Shown in pieces: positions 9,381 to 17,523 of a stretch of 64,000 nucleotides of DNA. How positions within the stretch are numbered: the first letter of the stretch is position 1; each line of letters starts with the position of its first letter. Source of the stretch: Pseudomonadota bacterium. Lineage in GTDB: Bacteria; Pseudomonadota; Gammaproteobacteria; Burkholderiales; Burkholderiaceae_D. The translations under genes and the position numbers were made by a program. A model generated the notes under the pieces. It searched no databases. It saw only the letters and a list, made by a program, of their open reading frames with translations, and was not told the DNA's origin. The stretch covers positions 1 through 64,000 of the forward strand of contig JAEXJM010000020.1 in the NCBI GenBank assembly GCA_023449275.1, read 5' to 3'.

Positions 9381-10219
9381 AAATTTCCGTCATCATGACC
9401 ACCTATAACCGGCCGGACGCCTTGCGTGCGGTTTTGATGGCACTCGAATGTCAGGAAGACATTGACCCGACAGAATGGGAATTGCTGATTGCCGACGATG
9501 GATCGAGAGAAGAGACCCGTTTGCTGATCGAAAAGTTTTCGTCGGAAAGCCTTTTGCAGATAGAACATGTCTGGCAACCCGATGACGGCTTCAGGGCTGC
9601 GGAAATACGCAACAAGGCCGCTGTCCGGGCGAAAAGCGATTATCTGGTCTTTCTGGACGGTGACTGTATTCCCATGCCCGATTTTCTGGTCAGACATCTG
9701 GAGCTGGCCGAGTCCGGCAAATCGGTGGCCGGCAACCGGATTCTGCTTTCAAGAAACTATACTGAAAGGCTGTTGGCATCTGCCGATCCTATCGAACCAC
9801 TGGGCTGGGGAATCACCCGCTGGTGCATGGCGAAATTTTCCGGAAAGGTCAATAAATCGGTCGGCTGGTTACGTCTTGACCTGAAAAAATGGCGGGATCG
9901 CAAGGCTTCGGACTGGCGCATTTATCGTAGTTGCAATATTGGTCTCTGGAAAGATGACTTTCTGGCAGTGGACGGGTTTGATTCCGATTTTTCCGGCTGG
10001 GGGTATGAAGATTCCGATCTGGCTGTCCGGTTATTGCGACATGGAGTCAAATTCAAGGATGGCCGCTTCGCAGTGCCCGTTTTACATTTATGGCATTCGG
10101 AGAACGACAGGAGTTCACAGGCAGAAAACTGGAATCGTTTTGAAAAATCGCTCCATGGTTCACACGTGAAGGCCAATAAAGGTGTATCCCGAATTCTGGC
10201 AGAATCGAATGATGCTTAG
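9377..10219 (+). CDS. Family 2 glycosyltransferase with galactosyltransferase-like C domain
   Basis: A 280-residue GT-A glycosyltransferase. The N-terminal domain (ISVIMTTYNRPDAL, then LLIADDGS and the DxD-type LVFLDGDCIPMPDF) is followed by the C-terminal segment SCNIGLWKDDFLAVDGF and GWGYEDSDLAVRLLRHG. That C-terminal segment characterises the galactosyltransferase / chondroitin-polymerase-like GT2 subgroup. Coupled by an ATGA overlap to the GT4 gene upstream, so it is the last intact gene of the msbA-waaF operon. No terminator is obvious after it. The DNA just downstream holds remnants of other glycosyltransferase genes. Confidence 0.85.
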   Translation: MKISVIMTTYNRPDALRAVLMALECQEDIDPTEWELLIADDGSREETRLLIEKFSSESLLQIEHVWQPDDGFRAAEIRNKAAVRAKSDYLVFLDGDCIPMPDFLVRHLELAESGKSVAGNRILLSRNYTERLLASADPIEPLGWGITRWCMAKFSGKVNKSVGWLRLDLKKWRDRKASDWRIYRSCNIGLWKDDFLAVDGFDSDFSGWGYEDSDLAVRLLRHGVKFKDGRFAVPVLHLWHSENDRSSQAENWNRFEKSLHGSHVKANKGVSRILAESNDA

Positions 10220-10335
10220 GAATATTGACTTTTCGGCAATGGAGCAGATTGTTTCCTGGCGTAGCTTTTCCATTCCTGCAAAACCGGTTATCGCAACTGA
10301 TTGGCTTTTTTCCGGAAGATCCTGCTGGCAGTGAT

Positions 10336-10671
10336 TTACCACCAGTTACTGCAATCGTAGCGGTTTCGGATTTCAGCTGACAGTGGTTTGAAATCATTTA
10401 CCATGAATTCCTTCAACCGGTCTGTCGAATCGTATCCAATGACAAAAAAACGGGATGGATCATAGAAATCGCAGTCAAGAACGATCAGGCGATTCGTAAT
10501 CACTTTTCTTTCCAGTAATAATGCTTCAGGAACCCGGAAAGAAAAGCCTTCGTAAGGAGATGTGCGATACATATCGACCACTATCTCGGACAGTCCGATC
10601 AGTTCAAGATATTCAGGGTAGGTAATACGTTCGCTAAGATCTGCCATGATGCGTTCATTGATGTATTGTGT
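10336..10671 (-). pseudogene. 3' remnant of a glycosyltransferase gene, inverted relative to its intact paralogue
   Basis: Reading minus-strand codons, about 110 residues match the C-terminal end of the intact gene at 11069-12325. Shared stretches are EIVVDMYRTSPYEGFSFRVP versus EIIVDMFRLDPYEGFSFRIP, CDFYDPSRFFVIG in both, and RYDCSNWW versus RYDCRNWW. No start codon or N-terminal two thirds is present. The only initiator in frame is a TTG at the junction. The similarity runs to about base 10670 and stops where the plus-strand GT4 remnant begins. The stop codon at 10336-10338 is intact. This is a truncated, presumably non-functional copy left by a rearrangement. Confidence 0.8.
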
Positions 10672-10978
10672 AGCCAATGCTACTATTCTGACATCTGTTT
10701 ATGAACCGTTTGGACTAGTTGGATCGGAATCAATTCTATGCGGTATACCTGTATTGCTAGTAGATACAGTTGGCGCTATTGAAGTGCTCACGGAACAGGG
10801 ATGTTTTTCTTTTGAACGCATCCCTGAGTCGTTGCGAAACCTGCCTGTGACTATGCTGGAGCGTCATCAGGAAAAGAAACTTGTATTGACAGAACCGAAG
10901 CGTTTTATTTACTATCCTTATTCATTTGATGCTTATCTTGATACGCTTGTCTGGCTTTTGGAGTATGGACACGGTTAA
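10672..10978 (+). pseudogene. 3' remnant of a family 4 glycosyltransferase gene
   Basis: About 100 codons match the C-terminal end of the intact GT4 gene at 8325-9380. Pairs are ATILTSVYEPFGLVGSESIL versus AAILASVYEPFGLVGPESVL, and RFIYYPYSFDAYLDTLVWLL versus RFIHYPYTFDAYLDELVRLL. The frame is open from 10646, but the codons before about 10672 belong to the minus-strand remnant and have no GT4 similarity. The acceptor-binding N-terminal domain is missing. The copy is more AT-rich and diverged from the intact gene, so it is not a recent tandem duplicate. Expression as a free donor domain cannot be excluded but seems unlikely. Confidence 0.8.
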
Positions 10979-11068
10979 TGAGAACGAGCTGTATTGTTTC
11001 AATTGTCGGAAACTATCAGAACAATTTAGGTAAGAACTGTTCATTCAAAAAGTTTAAAACGACAATTT

Positions 11069-12325
11069 ATGTTAATTCAAACAATAATCCGGTGGCTGCA
11101 ACTTTATAGAAATGGCGACAAATCAAAAAATAATCTTTTTGATGTATTTGTCATTTCAGGTCGTTATGCAAAAGATACTCTTCCATTAGTTTTGAAAAAG
11201 TATTTTTTCCGACTGGATACCAGCAAAACAATAAAGGATTTTACGTTCAAGGATCTTTTTTTCGGTTCATTACACTTTGCCGGTCATCCTCCTAAGAAAA
11301 ACCTTGCAGGAGCGGATAAAATCAAACGCGTGCTGATCAGAACTTTCTTTATAAACTATGAGAAAGCAGCGGAAATATGGAATCTGGTAGATACTATTTT
11401 TCTACCTTCAGGTGAATGTAATATCTACTTGCCGGGACAGCATGTCATCGATATCTATAAAACACATTTTCCCGATTATGAAATCAACGATCTCAGAAGT
11501 TATTCCAGTTCAGTACGTAATTTATTGATTTATATTCTTGCACTCATTTCTTCTGGACGATTCCGAGATGACAGGGGAGGGGTGACTGTATTTGTAAATA
11601 ATATTTCGCCTTCTCTGTTGAAGGCCTATAAAGTCTTGCATCCGAACAAGTCAGTCATCATTCGTTTTCATGATCGTTTGAGTTTTGTCAGCGATAATCT
11701 TGTCAAGATCAAAAGTATCCTTGATAAGCTCGTCAGAAGAAATATCATAACGGGAGCAGAATCTTATTCAGAACAGGAAGCCAGGCTACTGGGTATTCAA
11801 TACCGCCCGAATGCCGTCAATGCAGATGTTCTGAAAAGAGTGGATTTTGCATATAGGAATTACTTGTATACTTTCATAGGCGCTTACAAAAGTGTTAAGG
11901 ATAAATTTCGATTGGACGATCTGGAAACGATTCGCAATAGACTTGGCATCATCTTCCATCGTTCTTTAGAATATATCAATGAACACATGGTCAATGTGAA
12001 TAACTTTGACAATGAGCGAATCTTATATGATGATTATCTGGAAATAATTGGAAAGACGGAAATCATAGTTGATATGTTTCGTCTGGATCCATATGAGGGT
12101 TTTTCTTTTCGAATTCCGGAAGCACTGATGTTAAGTCGAAAGGTCATTACCAATCGTCTGATCATTCTGGAGTGTGATTTTTACGACCCATCACGCTTTT
12201 TTGTCATTGGGCATGACTCGATTGACCGGCTTGAAGAATTTGTTAAAGGCGATTACAAGCCATTGTTAGGGAAAATAAGAGATCGTTATGATTGCCGTAA
12301 CTGGTGGAAAAACAGCAACATGTAA
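11069..12325 (+). CDS. Putative polysaccharide-biosynthesis glycosyltransferase, AT-rich
   Basis: A 418-residue protein with no clear signal peptide or membrane helix. The C-terminal third carries EIIVDMFRLDPYEGFSFRIP followed by EALMLSRKVITNR and CDFYDPSRFFVIG. That pattern recurs in LPS/capsule glycosyltransferases of GT-B type, where the EAL/K-x-ITNN block lies in the donor site. The N-terminal half (FDVFVISGRYAKDTLP) is unfamiliar to me. Codon choice is strongly A/T-ending compared with the msbA-waaF genes, pointing to horizontal acquisition. The ATG at 11069 has only a weak ribosome site. A diverged inverted copy of its 3' end is at 10336-10671. Assignment as a glycosyltransferase is moderate. 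Its donor and acceptor are unknown. Confidence 0.6.
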   Translation: MLIQTIIRWLQLYRNGDKSKNNLFDVFVISGRYAKDTLPLVLKKYFFRLDTSKTIKDFTFKDLFFGSLHFAGHPPKKNLAGADKIKRVLIRTFFINYEKAAEIWNLVDTIFLPSGECNIYLPGQHVIDIYKTHFPDYEINDLRSYSSSVRNLLIYILALISSGRFRDDRGGVTVFVNNISPSLLKAYKVLHPNKSVIIRFHDRLSFVSDNLVKIKSILDKLVRRNIITGAESYSEQEARLLGIQYRPNAVNADVLKRVDFAYRNYLYTFIGAYKSVKDKFRLDDLETIRNRLGIIFHRSLEYINEHMVNVNNFDNERILYDDYLEIIGKTEIIVDMFRLDPYEGFSFRIPEALMLSRKVITNRLIILECDFYDPSRFFVIGHDSIDRLEEFVKGDYKPLLGKIRDRYDCRNWWKNSNM

Positions 12326-12393
12326 GAATGATCTGAAATTATATTTTCACTAATAAAATGCATGCAAAGAGTGGCATGTGAAATCTTGGTGTG

Positions 12394-13581
12394 TTAACGA
12401 TAGTTTTTACCTATTAACATTTCAAAATGTTTATATGCCATATTTGGGCTTGCCATGCAAGGCAGTGAATCAAATCCAGCAGTACATTTTTGCTGCCAGT
12501 TTGTGTTAACCCATTCGCAGAAGTTCGGACATCCATTTCCGCGGAGGTTGACATTCTCGGGATAACCAATGAATTCTGCCGAGGTTGGCCCGAATAAGAC
12601 GATTGAAGGCCCACCTTGGAGAGAATGTCTGAGATGAACCATTCCACAGTCCCCATCGATATGGACAGCTGTTTTCTTCAGGATGTTTTTCAGCTCCTCG
12701 AAATTAGTTTTGCCGCGCAAGTCAACGTCTATCCCTTCAATTTTTTTAGTATCTGGTCTTCCCAGCTGGACTAGTTTGTATTCAGGATAGTCGTTATGGA
12801 GTCGTTGTACGATTTCTTCATAATGTTCCAATGGCCATAAACGGGTATATTCACCAGCACCGGCGATTCCTCTTTGAAAAGTGATGAATTTTTTTTCGGT
12901 AAGTCCATAAAGGTTCAAGACAGACGCGAATTCGGGGGCAGCATCAAGGAAGTAGTTTGTTTTTTCCAGCTCAAGATAATCATTGATATCCGATTGGGTA
13001 TGGCGGTTCTTGCCTTTTAGACGTGCGTATTCGATGCCAACACGGTCACCCCAGCTTCCATTAAGATAAAAAATGGGATTTTCGGCCTTGAATTTCAGAA
13101 GTCCCTGAATATATGTCGGTAAAAATGCTTCCTTGTCTAATTCCAGACTGTCAGAATGGTGCAGTATTTCTGGGTAGCGGACTAGTTCTATTATCAGATC
13201 GTAGGATTTTTTGTCAGGGTGTGTCCCTTTATTGATACTGGTAACAAAATTCTTGTTATAAAGTAATCCGGTAATGACTTCATTGTTCAGGTTGGTATAA
13301 ATATCAAGCTGGATATTTTTATGCTGAATCTTTTGGTAAAACTGCTCTATGTAATGGAGGTTCACCAGTACGTCACCAAGCATATTGGACAAAACAAATG
13401 CTACTTTAACAGTATCAGAGGGTTTGTTTTTGTATGGCGTGTTTTTGTGTGGGAAGATATTTTTCAGAGCTAAAAGAGTACAATACAAGCTAGCTTTTAG
13501 GGCGAATTTTGATGGTTTGTCAGAATACTTTCTGTTGTAGTCCATCAGTTTCCGGATTATTTCTTCGTAAAGTGATTTCAT
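12394..13581 (-). CDS. GT9 family heptosyltransferase-like glycosyltransferase
   Basis: A 395-residue protein of the ADP-heptose:LPS heptosyltransferase family. Support comes from VKVAFVLSNMLGDVLVNLHY (N-terminal GT-B strand with the GD motif), ITFQRGIAGAGEYTRLWPLE (the family's G...KxWP region) and the donor-site segment VHIDGDCGMVHLRHSL followed by SIVLFGPTSAEFIGYP. Near the C terminus, CPNFCEWVNTNWQQKC resembles the cysteine-rich end of other GT9 enzymes. It is AT-rich like its convergent neighbour at 11069-12325 and unlike waaF. It is therefore probably part of the same acquired LPS cassette, acting on an outer-core or O-chain heptose. The specific acceptor is not inferable. Confidence 0.8.
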   Translation of the reverse strand: MKSLYEEIIRKLMDYNRKYSDKPSKFALKASLYCTLLALKNIFPHKNTPYKNKPSDTVKVAFVLSNMLGDVLVNLHYIEQFYQKIQHKNIQLDIYTNLNNEVITGLLYNKNFVTSINKGTHPDKKSYDLIIELVRYPEILHHSDSLELDKEAFLPTYIQGLLKFKAENPIFYLNGSWGDRVGIEYARLKGKNRHTQSDINDYLELEKTNYFLDAAPEFASVLNLYGLTEKKFITFQRGIAGAGEYTRLWPLEHYEEIVQRLHNDYPEYKLVQLGRPDTKKIEGIDVDLRGKTNFEELKNILKKTAVHIDGDCGMVHLRHSLQGGPSIVLFGPTSAEFIGYPENVNLRGNGCPNFCEWVNTNWQQKCTAGFDSLPCMASPNMAYKHFEMLIGKNYR

Positions 13582-13717
13582 GAGTGATTAAAGATTTGGT
13601 GTGAAGCTTACCAGTTTTTTTTGATCTTTAATGTATGATAGTTTATTTGTTGTGTTATCTGCAATAAACGTAAAAAGCGTTCATCAACGAATGCCAGATT
13701 GGCAATAAATAACCAGA

Positions 13718-15181
13718 TTATATCAGTATCACATCATATTGCCACTGCGCATAGCCTGGCTCGACCTGAAGTGAAACCGGTTTCTCGATGAGGTCACCGA
13801 GAGCTGCCAGATGCTGGGACTCTTCTTCCAGAAACAGGTCTATCACGATTTGCGAGGCCAGAATGCGGAATTCCCTCGGGCTGAATTGTTTGGCTTCCCG
13901 CGTGATGTCGCGCATGATTTCGTAGCATATCGTCTGGGGCGTCTTGATCTGCCCATGGCCATGGCAGACTGGGCACGGTTCGCACATGATGTGGGCCAGT
14001 GATTCGCGGGTTCTTTTCCGGGTCATTTCAACGAGGCCGAGAGCGGAAAAGTCCGACACCGATACCTTGGTCTTGTCATGGGCGAGTGTCTTTTTGAGTT
14101 CATCCATGACGGCATTCTGATGTTCCGGATTGACCATGTCGATGAAGTCCAGAATGATGATGCCGCCCAGATTACGCAAGCGGAGTTGTCTTGCGATGGC
14201 GTGTGCCGCTTCCAGATTGGTCTTGAAAATCGTGTCGTCGAAAGTCCGTCCATTGACGAAGCCGCCGGTATTGACGTCGATAGTCGTCATGGCTTCCGTC
14301 TGGTCGATGATAAGATAGCCGCCGGATTTGAGGTTGACGCGTCTGGAAAGGGCCAGCTGGATTTCTTCCTCGACGTTGTACAGATCGAATAATGGCCTGT
14401 CGCCCTCATGAAAGGCCAGCCTCTCGAGAATGTCGGGTGTGTATGTTTTGGCGAATTCCTGAAGTTTGATGAATTCCTCTTTTGAATCCACCAGAATCCG
14501 GTTGGTTTTTTCGTGCACGAAATCACGCAGGACACGTTCCGCGAGATTCAGATCCTGATAAAGGAGTGCAGGGGGAGGGGTGACGTAGGCTTTTTCTTTC
14601 AGGGTTTTCCAGATTTTTTCAAGAAATGACGCATCCGTTTTCAAGTCGGAATCCGAGGCGTCTTCCGCCATGGTCCGGATGATGTAGCCACCCTTTTCAT
14701 CCGGCGGGATGATCTGTTGCAGACGGGTTTTCAGCGATTCGCGTTCTTTCTCGTCAAGAATGCGCTGGGATATGCCAATGTGCGCTTCCTGAGGCAGGTA
14801 AACCAGCATTCTGCCCGCAATGGAGATCTGGGTCGAAAGCCGTGCTCCCTTGGTTCCGATCGGGTCTTTTATGACGCGAACCATGATGGACTGGCCATCG
14901 GTGAGCATTCTCTCGATAGGGACAGGTTTATCAGAGGCGGCCTTGTCGGGATGTGCCTCGAAAATATCGTCTATATGCAGGAAGGCGGCCCGTTCAAGCC
15001 CGATATCGACAAAGGCGGATTGCATGCCGGGAAGCACGCGCACGACTCGACCGAGGTAAATATTGCCTGCCAGTCCCCTTGTCAGGGAACGTTCGATGTG
15101 AAGTTCCTGTGTCGTTCCCTCGGAAACGATCGCGATACGGGTTTCCTGTGGGGTGATGTTGATCAGTATGTCTTCTTTCAT
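13718..15181 (-). CDS. rng: Ribonuclease G
   Basis: Endoribonuclease of 487 residues (E. coli RNase G has 489) that processes 16S rRNA 5' ends and some mRNAs. An S1 RNA-binding domain lies near residues 35-125 (GNIYLGRVVRVLPGMQSAFV). The RNase E/G catalytic domain follows, with metal-binding aspartates in TIDVNTGGF and IILDFIDM. The zinc-link motif is CEPCPVCHGHG. The C-terminal scaffold of RNase E is absent, which settles Rng over Rne. The start overlaps the stop of maf by 4 bases. The gene is the last of the nadD-rsfS-rlmH-maf-rng run. Confidence 0.95.
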   Translation of the reverse strand: MKEDILINITPQETRIAIVSEGTTQELHIERSLTRGLAGNIYLGRVVRVLPGMQSAFVDIGLERAAFLHIDDIFEAHPDKAASDKPVPIERMLTDGQSIMVRVIKDPIGTKGARLSTQISIAGRMLVYLPQEAHIGISQRILDEKERESLKTRLQQIIPPDEKGGYIIRTMAEDASDSDLKTDASFLEKIWKTLKEKAYVTPPPALLYQDLNLAERVLRDFVHEKTNRILVDSKEEFIKLQEFAKTYTPDILERLAFHEGDRPLFDLYNVEEEIQLALSRRVNLKSGGYLIIDQTEAMTTIDVNTGGFVNGRTFDDTIFKTNLEAAHAIARQLRLRNLGGIIILDFIDMVNPEHQNAVMDELKKTLAHDKTKVSVSDFSALGLVEMTRKRTRESLAHIMCEPCPVCHGHGQIKTPQTICYEIMRDITREAKQFSPREFRILASQIVIDLFLEEESQHLAALGDLIEKPVSLQVEPGYAQWQYDVILI

Positions 15182-15804
15182 GGTACGACTATACCCGCTT
15201 TTCTTAACAGTCCTGTTGTCTCATATAAAGGAAGACCCATAATGCCCGAATAGCTGCCTTCGATATGCCGGATGAATTTTCCTGCCAGCCCTTGTATGCC
15301 GTATCCTCCAGCCTTGTCGTATGGCTCGCGGGTACTGATGTAGGCTTCGATGTTTTCGGGTGTCAGTTCTGCAAAGCTCACGCTGGACGTTTGCAGGGCC
15401 TGTATAAAAAATTCTCCGTTCCGGATGGCAACACTGGTCAGCACCTGATGGGTTTTTCCGGACAGGCGCTCCATCATGAGACAGGCTTCATCCCTGTTTT
15501 GGGGTTTTCCCAATATCAGATTGTCCAGTACGACGGTGGTGTCGGCTGTCAGAACCGGATGTCTTGCGATGTGTTGTGATGTCAGAAATCGCCAGGCACA
15601 GTCAGCTTTGCTGCGTGAGAGGCGATTGACATAATCGGCGGCGTTTTCATGGGCCAGAACGGTTTCATCGACCATGTCGGCATTGACGGTATCCTGTGCG
15701 GGGACATCGAGTACGGAGAACTGGATTCCGATCTGGTTCAGCAGTTCCTGACGTCTCGGACTTTTCGATGCCAGCCAGATCATGTTTTTTCCGGAATCTG
15801 TCAT
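15178..15804 (-). CDS. maf: Maf-family nucleoside triphosphate pyrophosphatase
   Basis: A 208-residue Maf/YhdE protein that hydrolyses non-canonical or m5/dTTP-type nucleotides to monophosphates. The signature MIWLASKSPRRQELLNQIGI is at the N terminus. VLTADTTVVLDNLILGKP and DKAGGYGIQGLAGKFI follow, the latter being the family's substrate-binding block. I set the start at 15804 (MTDSGKN before MIWLAS), 2 bases after the rlmH stop. A much longer open frame back to 16005 runs through rlmH and is not used. Coupled to rng by an ATGA overlap. Confidence 0.92.
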   Translation of the reverse strand: MTDSGKNMIWLASKSPRRQELLNQIGIQFSVLDVPAQDTVNADMVDETVLAHENAADYVNRLSRSKADCAWRFLTSQHIARHPVLTADTTVVLDNLILGKPQNRDEACLMMERLSGKTHQVLTSVAIRNGEFFIQALQTSSVSFAELTPENIEAYISTREPYDKAGGYGIQGLAGKFIRHIEGSYSGIMGLPLYETTGLLRKAGIVVP

Positions 15805-15806
15805 GC

Positions 15807-16277
15807 TTAATTTCGGTGATAGGGATGGTTTTGCAAAATGGTCGAAGCCCGGTAGAGCTGTTCCGTCAAAAGAATACGCACCATGCCATGCGGCAGTGTC
15901 AGCGAAGACAGGCGCATGAGCATATCCGCCTTTTTCTTCAGATCGGGATCGAGACCGTCCGCTCCTCCGATGATGAAAACGATATCCCTGCCATCCTGTT
16001 GCCATTGCTTCATACTATTGGCCAGCTGGACAGTGGAATAGTCCCTGCCGTGTTCATCCAGAGCGATGATGCGGGCGCTTTTGGGAATGACCGACAGTAT
16101 TTTGGCGGCTTCACCAGCCATGACGGTCTGGGCTGTTTTGCTGCCTGAACGATCGACGGGTTTCAGTTCCTTCAGCGCGAAATGCCATTCCGGAGGCATT
16201 CGTTTGGCATATTCCTGAAACCCTTTTTCAATCCAGTCAGGCATGCGATGACCGACCGCAATAACGGTGACTTGCAT
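15807..16277 (-). CDS. rlmH: 23S rRNA (pseudouridine1915-N3)-methyltransferase
   Basis: SPOUT methyltransferase of 156 residues that methylates pseudouridine 1915 in helix 69 of 23S rRNA. The start [20 protein letters not shown] and the SAM-binding trefoil-knot segment [17 protein letters not shown] / [11 protein letters not shown] are diagnostic. The length matches E. coli RlmH (155). It lies 3 bases after rsfS and 2 bases before maf, in an operon of ribosome and RNA genes. Confidence 0.96.
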   Translation of the reverse strand: MQVTVIAVGHRMPDWIEKGFQEYAKRMPPEWHFALKELKPVDRSGSKTAQTVMAGEAAKILSVIPKSARIIALDEHGRDYSTVQLANSMKQWQQDGRDIVFIIGGADGLDPDLKKKADMLMRLSSLTLPHGMVRILLTEQLYRASTILQNHPYHRN

Positions 16278-16280
16278 CTT

Positions 16281-16778
16281 TTAACCTTCAGCCGGTTTTT
16301 CTTCCGTCGCTTTTCTTGTTCGTTTGCGCACGGGGCGGGCGTCTGATTTGTCCTTGCCGTCTGTGGCCGTTGTGGCCGGTTTTGCCCTGGCAGCCGTTTT
16401 TCTGACCGTTTTCTTTTTGGGCTCCGCGAGCTTTTTCGCTTCCTCGATATTGATGGGATGCTCACCCCAGATTTCTTCAAGGCGGTAGTAATTGCGGATG
16501 GCCGGTTGCATCAGATGAACGATCATGTCGCCCAGATCGACCAGAACCCATTCGCCGGTATCTTCCCCCTCGATGCTGATGATATCGCCTCCGGCTTCCT
16601 TGACCTTGTCACGCACGGATGCCGCCAGCGCTTTCGTCTGACGGTTGGAATTGCCGGACGCGATGACGATCCGTTCAAAAAGGCTTGTCAGATTGCCTGT
16701 ATCGAAGAGGACGATATCTGCCGCCTTGACGTCTTCGAGAGCGTTGATGACCAGAGCCTGTAATTTTTCTATTTCCAT
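16281..16778 (-). CDS. rsfS: Ribosome silencing factor with basic C-terminal tail
   Basis: RsfS binds uL14 on the 50S subunit and blocks subunit joining when nutrients are scarce. The conserved domain occupies residues 1-115 (ALEDVKAADIVLFDTGNLTS, IVIASGNSNRQTKALA, WVLVDLGDMIVHLM). The last 50 or so residues are Lys/Arg/Ala/Thr-rich (KKKTVRKTAARAKPATT) and low in complexity, making the protein 165 residues against about 105 in E. coli. Similar basic tails occur in other Burkholderiales. A role in rRNA contact is a guess. Its ATG directly abuts the nadD stop. Confidence 0.94.
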   Translation of the reverse strand: MEIEKLQALVINALEDVKAADIVLFDTGNLTSLFERIVIASGNSNRQTKALAASVRDKVKEAGGDIISIEGEDTGEWVLVDLGDMIVHLMQPAIRNYYRLEEIWGEHPINIEEAKKLAEPKKKTVRKTAARAKPATTATDGKDKSDARPVRKRTRKATEEKPAEG

Positions 16779-17432
16779 TTAATTTTTATATAAATTGTTT
16801 TCTTTAATGTATTTCAGAACGGGTTCTGGAACTAATGTAACCGGACTTTGGTCGTTCTGCAACGCTGTTCTGATTTCCGTCGCCGAAACGTTGATTTGCA
16901 CTTCACGGGCGAGATACGTTAGACCATAAGGCGACGATTTGATTCTTTCAGGTTCCGCAAACCGTTTTGAGAATTCATCAGCGATGGCTTTGGGAATCAG
17001 CGTCAATGAATTGGACAGGCCGGGACGTGCCGAAACGGCGATATGGGCCAGCTGGAAGAGCTGTCGCCAGTTGTGCCAGGTATCGAGCCTTAACAACTGG
17101 TCGGCTCCCATGATGAAAACGAGGGGTGTCTCCGGGCCGATTTCCTCACGGATGGCTTTCAGTGTGTCGATGGTATAGGTGGCACCGGGACGGCTGATTT
17201 CCTGTGTATCGACGGTGACCGACAGGTCAAGCGGTTCGAATGCCAGTCTGAGCATGTCGACCCGCTGTTCCGGTGTCGCTTTCAGCAGGGGTTTTTGCCA
17301 GGGATTGCCCGCCGGTAGCAGCCGGAGTTCATTCGTTTTGAACAGATTGCAAAAATATTTCCCAAGTTCGACATGGCCTACATGAACCGGATCGAAGCTG
17401 CCTCCCAAAAGAATAATGCATCGTCTCGTCAA
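16779..17432 (-). CDS. nadD: Nicotinate-nucleotide adenylyltransferase
   Basis: NAD biosynthesis enzyme of 217 residues that adenylates nicotinate mononucleotide. It has the nucleotidyltransferase signature GGSFDPVHVGHVELG, the substrate loop SRPGATYTIDTL and the C-terminal NVSATEIR (the family's ISSTxIR). The initiator is a TTG at 17432, preceded by GGAG with 5 bases of spacing. There is no better in-frame ATG upstream of the signature. A TTG start suggests modest translation. It heads the nadD-rsfS-rlmH-maf-rng run. In many Burkholderiales hemF sits between purD and this gene, but here only about 90 non-coding bases separate them. Confidence 0.95.
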   Translation of the reverse strand: MTRRCIILLGGSFDPVHVGHVELGKYFCNLFKTNELRLLPAGNPWQKPLLKATPEQRVDMLRLAFEPLDLSVTVDTQEISRPGATYTIDTLKAIREEIGPETPLVFIMGADQLLRLDTWHNWRQLFQLAHIAVSARPGLSNSLTLIPKAIADEFSKRFAEPERIKSSPYGLTYLAREVQINVSATEIRTALQNDQSPVTLVPEPVLKYIKENNLYKN

Positions 17433-17523
17433 ATCGACTCCGTTTAAGCTTGAGTCGTTTTCCGCCTTTCTGAGGTGACGGGAAACGACGGATTGAACAT
17501 ATCAGCTCATGACATCACAGTCA

